NCBI GenBank assembly: GCA_965198325.1
Contig: CBDAPE010000019.1
Span: 372,001 to 436,000, forward strand
Direction of reading: 5' to 3'
DNA: 64,000 nt
Source of the DNA: CBDAPE01 sp965198325
GTDB lineage: Bacteria; Pseudomonadota; Alphaproteobacteria; UBA828; JAPUJA01
Made by a program: the position numbers and the translations under genes. Shown here piece after piece: positions 60,726-64,000 of this stretch (position 1 is its first letter; every line of letters starts with the position of its first letter). The notes beneath the pieces were generated by a model. That model saw only the letters and a list, made by a program, of their open reading frames with translations, ran no database searches and was not told the DNA's origin.

Positions 60726-61849
60726 TGCGGCTCGACACCGAAATCGCCGTCATCGGCGGCGGCATCGCGGGCTGTTCGGCGGCGCTCCATCTCGCCCGGC
60801 GCGACCTGCCGGTCGTGGTGCTCGAAAAGGGATTCGCCGGCGCTGGTGCCAGCGGTGTGAATTTTGGCGGTGTGCGGCGTAACGGCCGGCATATCGAGGA
60901 ACTGTCTCTCGCCGCCCGGTCTTTCACCGACTATTGGCGCAAGCTCGCCGACTGGATCGGGACCGACTGCGAGTACGTGGAGACCGGCCACGTCAAATTT
61001 GCCCGCAATGACGACGAGTTGGCCGTGATGGATGCCTACGCAGAGGCTGCGGCCGATCATGATCTCGCCCTCGAGCGGCTGAACCGAAACGAGATCATGG
61101 AACGCTATGGCTGGCTTGGCGACGTCGCACATGCGGCCTATCGCTGCCCGACCGACGCTCAGGCCAACCCGCGCCTCGTCGGCCCTGCCTTCGCCCGGGC
61201 AGCACAGGCGGCGGGCGCCGATATCCGTGAAGAACAGACTGTCACCGCTGTCGAGCGGGTCGGTGATCATTTCGAACTCGGGACCATGGAAGGGCTGAGC
61301 GTACGCACCAACCGCCTGATCAACTGTTCGGGTGCCTCGGGCGGCCGCATTGCGGCCCTATTCGGGGATCACGTTCCGATCTCGCCTTTGGCACCCGAGA
61401 TGATAGTGACCGAACCCGTCCCCTATTTCCTCAAGCCCGTTGTAGGCACGGTCGGCGCGTGGATCTACATTCGGCAGATACCCCGTGGCAATATCATCTT
61501 CGGCAACAGCGGCGGGGGCGAAGCGAATTTGGAAACCGGCCACGCGGACGTCAAACCTGTGGATACTCTGTCCAGCCTGGCGGGCGCCGTGCGTCTCGTC
61601 CCGGCAATCGCGAATGCCCATGTCATCCGAACCTGGACCGGACTGGATGGCATGACACCGGACGGGTTTCCCGTGATCGGCCGCAGCCAGACAACGCCGG
61701 ATTTGTTTCACGCTGTCGGTTTTTCGGGTCACGGATTCCAGCTTGGCCCTGCGACGGGCGCCGTGCTGGCAGAGCTCGCCGAAGATGGAAGGACATCGAC
61801 CGATATAAGCGCGCTCGACCTCGCGCGTTTCGACAAGAGTGAAGCCTAG
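60725..61849 (+). CDS. DAO-family catalytic subunit, HcnC/opine-oxidase beta-like
   Basis: The 374-residue FAD protein has the loop VIGGGIAGCSAALHLARRD near the N terminus, GASGVNFGGVRRNG near residue 42, and TWTGLDGMTPDGFPVIG with GFSGHGFQLGPATGAVLAEL near the C terminus. It is the amine-oxidising subunit of the three-gene set. Candidate substrates include opines, D-hydroxyproline, sarcosine and glycine; none can be chosen from sequence. Its TAG overlaps the convergent oxidoreductase stop (CTAG). Confidence 0.85.
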   Translation: MRLDTEIAVIGGGIAGCSAALHLARRDLPVVVLEKGFAGAGASGVNFGGVRRNGRHIEELSLAARSFTDYWRKLADWIGTDCEYVETGHVKFARNDDELAVMDAYAEAAADHDLALERLNRNEIMERYGWLGDVAHAAYRCPTDAQANPRLVGPAFARAAQAAGADIREEQTVTAVERVGDHFELGTMEGLSVRTNRLINCSGASGGRIAALFGDHVPISPLAPEMIVTEPVPYFLKPVVGTVGAWIYIRQIPRGNIIFGNSGGGEANLETGHADVKPVDTLSSLAGAVRLVPAIANAHVIRTWTGLDGMTPDGFPVIGRSQTTPDLFHAVGFSGHGFQLGPATGAVLAELAEDGRTSTDISALDLARFDKSEA

Positions 61850-62838
61850 CTGCTGACGCGAAGCATGACCTTACCGAAGTGTGTTCCTGAATCGAGGTAA
61901 TGCATAGCCTCGATTCCATCGTCGAGCGAGAAGACCCAATCGATCACCGGCTCGATCGCATACTCGTCGATCATGGCAATCATCGCCCGGCATTCCTCGC
62001 TGCTCCCCATGGTGGTGCCGAGGATAGTGATCCAGTTGAGAAACAGATAAGGCAGGTCAATCTCGACGGCGTCGCCGCCCGTCGCGCCGAACACGGCAAG
62101 CCGCCCGCCGCGTCGCAAACAGGCAACAGATTGCGCCCAAGTCGGCGCGCCAACCGATTCGATCACCAGATCCGCGCCATCGCCCCCGGTGAATTCGCGA
62201 ACTGCATCGCTCCATTCAGCCTCGCTCTCAAGCGCCAGGTCGGCGCCGAGCGCCATGGCCTTCGCCCGCTTGTCCGGACTTCGGGACGTAACGACGACCC
62301 GGGCACCAGCGGCTTTGGCAAGTTGAAGCGACATTATTGACGTACCAGCTCCGACACCGGTGATCACGACCGTCTCCCCCACCTGTAGCCGGCCCTCCGT
62401 AAACAGCGCGCGATAGGTCGTAACACCGACAAGTGCAAAGGCTGACGCCTGCTCCCACGTCAAGTGAGCCGGTTTGGGTTCGACGTTCTCACGGGGCAGG
62501 ACGACGAATTCGGCGAACGTTCCGTCGCGGGGATAACCCAGAACCAACGTGCCATAGCCTTCATGCGGTGGCGCTTCCGTGGTACGGGGCCAGCCCAGCG
62601 ACGGATTTACAATGACCTCCGCTCCGGGAGCTATATCCACGACACCCGCGCCCACCGTGCCGATGACACCGGCGCCGTCGGAACCCAGCACCGGAGCGGG
62701 CGCATAGAGATCCCGACCCAGACACGTCCAGATGTCCCGGTGATTCAGCGCGGCCGCCATGAGCCTGACGCGCACCTGGCCCGGGCCGGGTTCAGGAATA
62801 TCGCGGTCGACGATTTTCAGCCCGTCGAGACCGCGCAC
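61846..62838 (-). CDS. MDR-superfamily quinone/alcohol oxidoreductase
   Basis: The 330-residue protein has LNHRDIWTCLGRDL near residue 31, LGSDGAGVI near 52, GYPRDGTFAEFVVLP near 100, and the Rossmann motif ITGVGAGTSIMSLQLAK near 159. It lacks the four-cysteine structural zinc lobe of alcohol dehydrogenases. The GTG at 62838 is the first standard start, but family N-terminal residues (KCIIHET) extend upstream in frame to an ATA at 62862, suggesting either ATA initiation or a lost ATG. It follows two glutamine amidotransferase genes. Confidence 0.85.
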   Translation of the reverse strand: MRGLDGLKIVDRDIPEPGPGQVRVRLMAAALNHRDIWTCLGRDLYAPAPVLGSDGAGVIGTVGAGVVDIAPGAEVIVNPSLGWPRTTEAPPHEGYGTLVLGYPRDGTFAEFVVLPRENVEPKPAHLTWEQASAFALVGVTTYRALFTEGRLQVGETVVITGVGAGTSIMSLQLAKAAGARVVVTSRSPDKRAKAMALGADLALESEAEWSDAVREFTGGDGADLVIESVGAPTWAQSVACLRRGGRLAVFGATGGDAVEIDLPYLFLNWITILGTTMGSSEECRAMIAMIDEYAIEPVIDWVFSLDDGIEAMHYLDSGTHFGKVMLRVSS

Positions 62839-62937
62839 GGTCTCGTGGATTATGCATTTTATGGAAAAGTCCCGCTATGCGAAGAGATCAAATTTCGAGA
62901 GCTGCCGGCCAATTTATTGATTGATTTGCTAGATATA

Positions 62938-63669
62938 TCAATTTTGATCAATGTGCCGTTCGACGACAAGACGAAACCAGCGGTCTCCGACAGTGAGGCA
63001 GAACGGTTTGTTGTCCGTCTCGCACATCGGCACCTGGGCATCCGCCCGTGCCCAGTCCTCGGGCCGATCACGCCTGAAGAGTTGGCCCGGAGGTTGATCG
63101 AGCCAGCCCCGCATTCGGTCCGGCGCGGTCTCGAAATGGGGTTGAAACCCATAGGTTGTTTCACCCAATCGAAACACCTGAGATTCACAGGTTTCGCTTC
63201 GCATCAGGAGAACCGCGTCCTTCGGAATGTCGACCATATCAAAATGAAATTCCAGAACCTGATGGCCTGTTTCGGGAACGAAATTCACGACCGGATCAGC
63301 ATGCGCCGCCGGGGTTGGCAGGAGTTGTACAAACCCTGATTCGGGCACCTCCATGGGCACAAGCCGGCTGCCATAGGTGAGCCCGATGAGCTGGGCCCCC
63401 AGACAAATGCCGAGGATTGGTTTTTGAGCCTCATGGAATCGATAGATCAGGTCCATCGAACGGCCGAGATGGGGATAGGTCTGCACGTCATCGGCGTGCA
63501 TTTCACCACCCATGACGATGAGCCCGTCATAGCCCCCGTCCGTCTGGGGCAGAACATCGCCCTCCAGAGGCGCGAGAGTATCGATCGAAGCACCATGAGC
63601 CGCCGCGCACTGCTCGAGATAGATGCCAGGGGGATCCCAGAAGTAGTTCTGAATTGCGAGCACCTTCAT
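62938..63669 (-). CDS. type 1 glutamine amidotransferase, copy 1
   Basis: The 243-residue class I GATase domain has the nucleophile Cys in ILGICLGAQLIG near residue 88, and a glutaminase-like EFHFDMVDIP segment with YGFQPHFE near 180 that corresponds to the His-x-Glu region. Free-standing domains of this kind donate ammonia to, or hydrolyse gamma-glutamyl bonds for, partner enzymes. No synthetase gene is adjacent. The ATG at 63669 shares one base with the upstream stop (TGATG); a GTG at 63672 is also possible. Paralogue of the next gene. Confidence 0.85.
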   Translation of the reverse strand: MKVLAIQNYFWDPPGIYLEQCAAAHGASIDTLAPLEGDVLPQTDGGYDGLIVMGGEMHADDVQTYPHLGRSMDLIYRFHEAQKPILGICLGAQLIGLTYGSRLVPMEVPESGFVQLLPTPAAHADPVVNFVPETGHQVLEFHFDMVDIPKDAVLLMRSETCESQVFRLGETTYGFQPHFETAPDRMRGWLDQPPGQLFRRDRPEDWARADAQVPMCETDNKPFCLTVGDRWFRLVVERHIDQN

Positions 63670-64000
63670 CACCGTGCCCGCTTGACGGCCAGAGCAAACC
63701 AGCGGTCCGCGAACGTCATGGTCAGCGGTTCGTGGTTTTCATCGCAAAGATGGATTTCGGCAGCAAGTTCCGCCCATGTGTCCGGAATTCGCTGGCGGTA
63801 GTTAACGCCGGGTCCCGTATGTAGCCAGGTGCCAAAGCTTTCTGTCGTCGCCTCGATATGCGGCTGGAAGCCATAGGTCGTCTCATTCAACCGAAACGCT
63901 TGGTTCTCGTAATTGTCCCCGCGCATGAGGTGAATTGCGCCCTTTGGCAAATCGAAGGTATCGCGATGGAATTGGAGCAGTCGGACACCGTCGTCGGAAA
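63669..64000 (-). CDS. type 1 glutamine amidotransferase, copy 2 (truncated by window edge)
   Basis: The frame is open to base 64000 and the start lies beyond it. The visible 110 residues include RLLQFHRDTFDLPKGA, TTYGFQPHIEAT and FADRWFALAV, which align with the end of the neighbouring amidotransferase (EFHFDMVDIPKDA, TTYGFQPHFET, VGDRWFRLVV). It is a tandem paralogue, and its Cys nucleophile is outside the window. Confidence 0.85.
   Translation of the reverse strand, partial: SDDGVRLLQFHRDTFDLPKGAIHLMRGDNYENQAFRLNETTYGFQPHIEATTESFGTWLHTGPGVNYRQRIPDTWAELAAEIHLCDENHEPLTMTFADRWFALAVKRAR

Noticed and set aside
59071..61849. Assignment as hydrogen cyanide synthase HcnABC
   Set aside because: The architecture is shared with opine, D-hydroxyproline and sarcosine-type dehydrogenases, and nothing in the sequence favours cyanide production.

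Overview
The window is GC-rich, carries no mobile elements, phage genes or CRISPR arrays, and is densely packed with genes on both strands. It looks like chromosomal DNA from an alphaproteobacterium, probably a marine or soil Rhodospirillales-like lineage. The support is an RpoH heat-shock sigma factor, groESL under a CIRCE operator, HisZ, a DUF6476 gene next to an RluA-type pseudouridine synthase, an HpnB hopanoid glycosyltransferase, a class II DAHP synthase, and GTG starts with 1-4 bp overlaps in operons. The lineage is inferred from gene content, not from a search.

Layout. 1-13 kb: a truncated Rieske oxygenase, trmJ, then a minus-strand run nadE-gltX-cysS-cimA, followed by pncB, a class II DAHP synthase, glutathione reductase and succinate-semialdehyde dehydrogenase. 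14-22 kb is a one-carbon and amine block on the minus strand: a trimethylamine-dehydrogenase-type flavoprotein, a GcvT-like methyltransferase, glutathione-dependent formaldehyde dehydrogenase, S-formylglutathione hydrolase, a Cys/Met PLP enzyme and a class IV aminotransferase. Upstream of it lie about 670 noncoding bases with three inverted repeats that share CCAA(T)/(A)TTGG half-sites. 22.5-31 kb: small NTF2-like proteins, tRNA-Glu(CTC), a TPR/SPOR protein, a DUF6476-JAMM-threonine aldolase operon, an RluA-type pseudouridine synthase, and three related cupins around a short-chain dehydrogenase.

31-43 kb: rpoH under a perfect CIRCE, a predicted pseudokinase with a small membrane partner, and purA-hisZ-serA. 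serC lies 2.6 kb away, separated from serA by three opposite-strand genes (truncated globin, glyoxalase II-like, dipeptidase). 43-51 kb: a PhzF-like protein, a Sel1-repeat protein, two paralogous class III aminotransferases with strong terminators, and groES-groEL behind a second CIRCE. 51-64 kb: a PKHD hydroxylase, a GlcD-like FAD enzyme divergent from a HAD phosphatase and a fluoroacetate-dehalogenase-like hydrolase, D-amino-acid dehydrogenase, a carbamoylase, a half-size DMT protein, HpnB, an HcnABC-like amine dehydrogenase trio, and an MDR oxidoreductase following two class I glutamine amidotransferases, the last cut by the window edge.

How it fits together. The strongest theme is scavenging of amines and amino acids. 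N-methyl groups could be released by the trimethylamine dehydrogenase, and the formaldehyde either trapped on folate by the GcvT-like protein or oxidised through glutathione. Several aminotransferases, a D-amino-acid dehydrogenase, a carbamoylase and a flavoprotein trio could feed nitrogen and carbon skeletons into central metabolism. A second theme is stress control, with rpoH and groESL sharing an HrcA-type operator. The most promising leads are the TMADH plus GcvT-like pair, the pseudokinase cassette, and a possible glycolate node around the dehalogenase.
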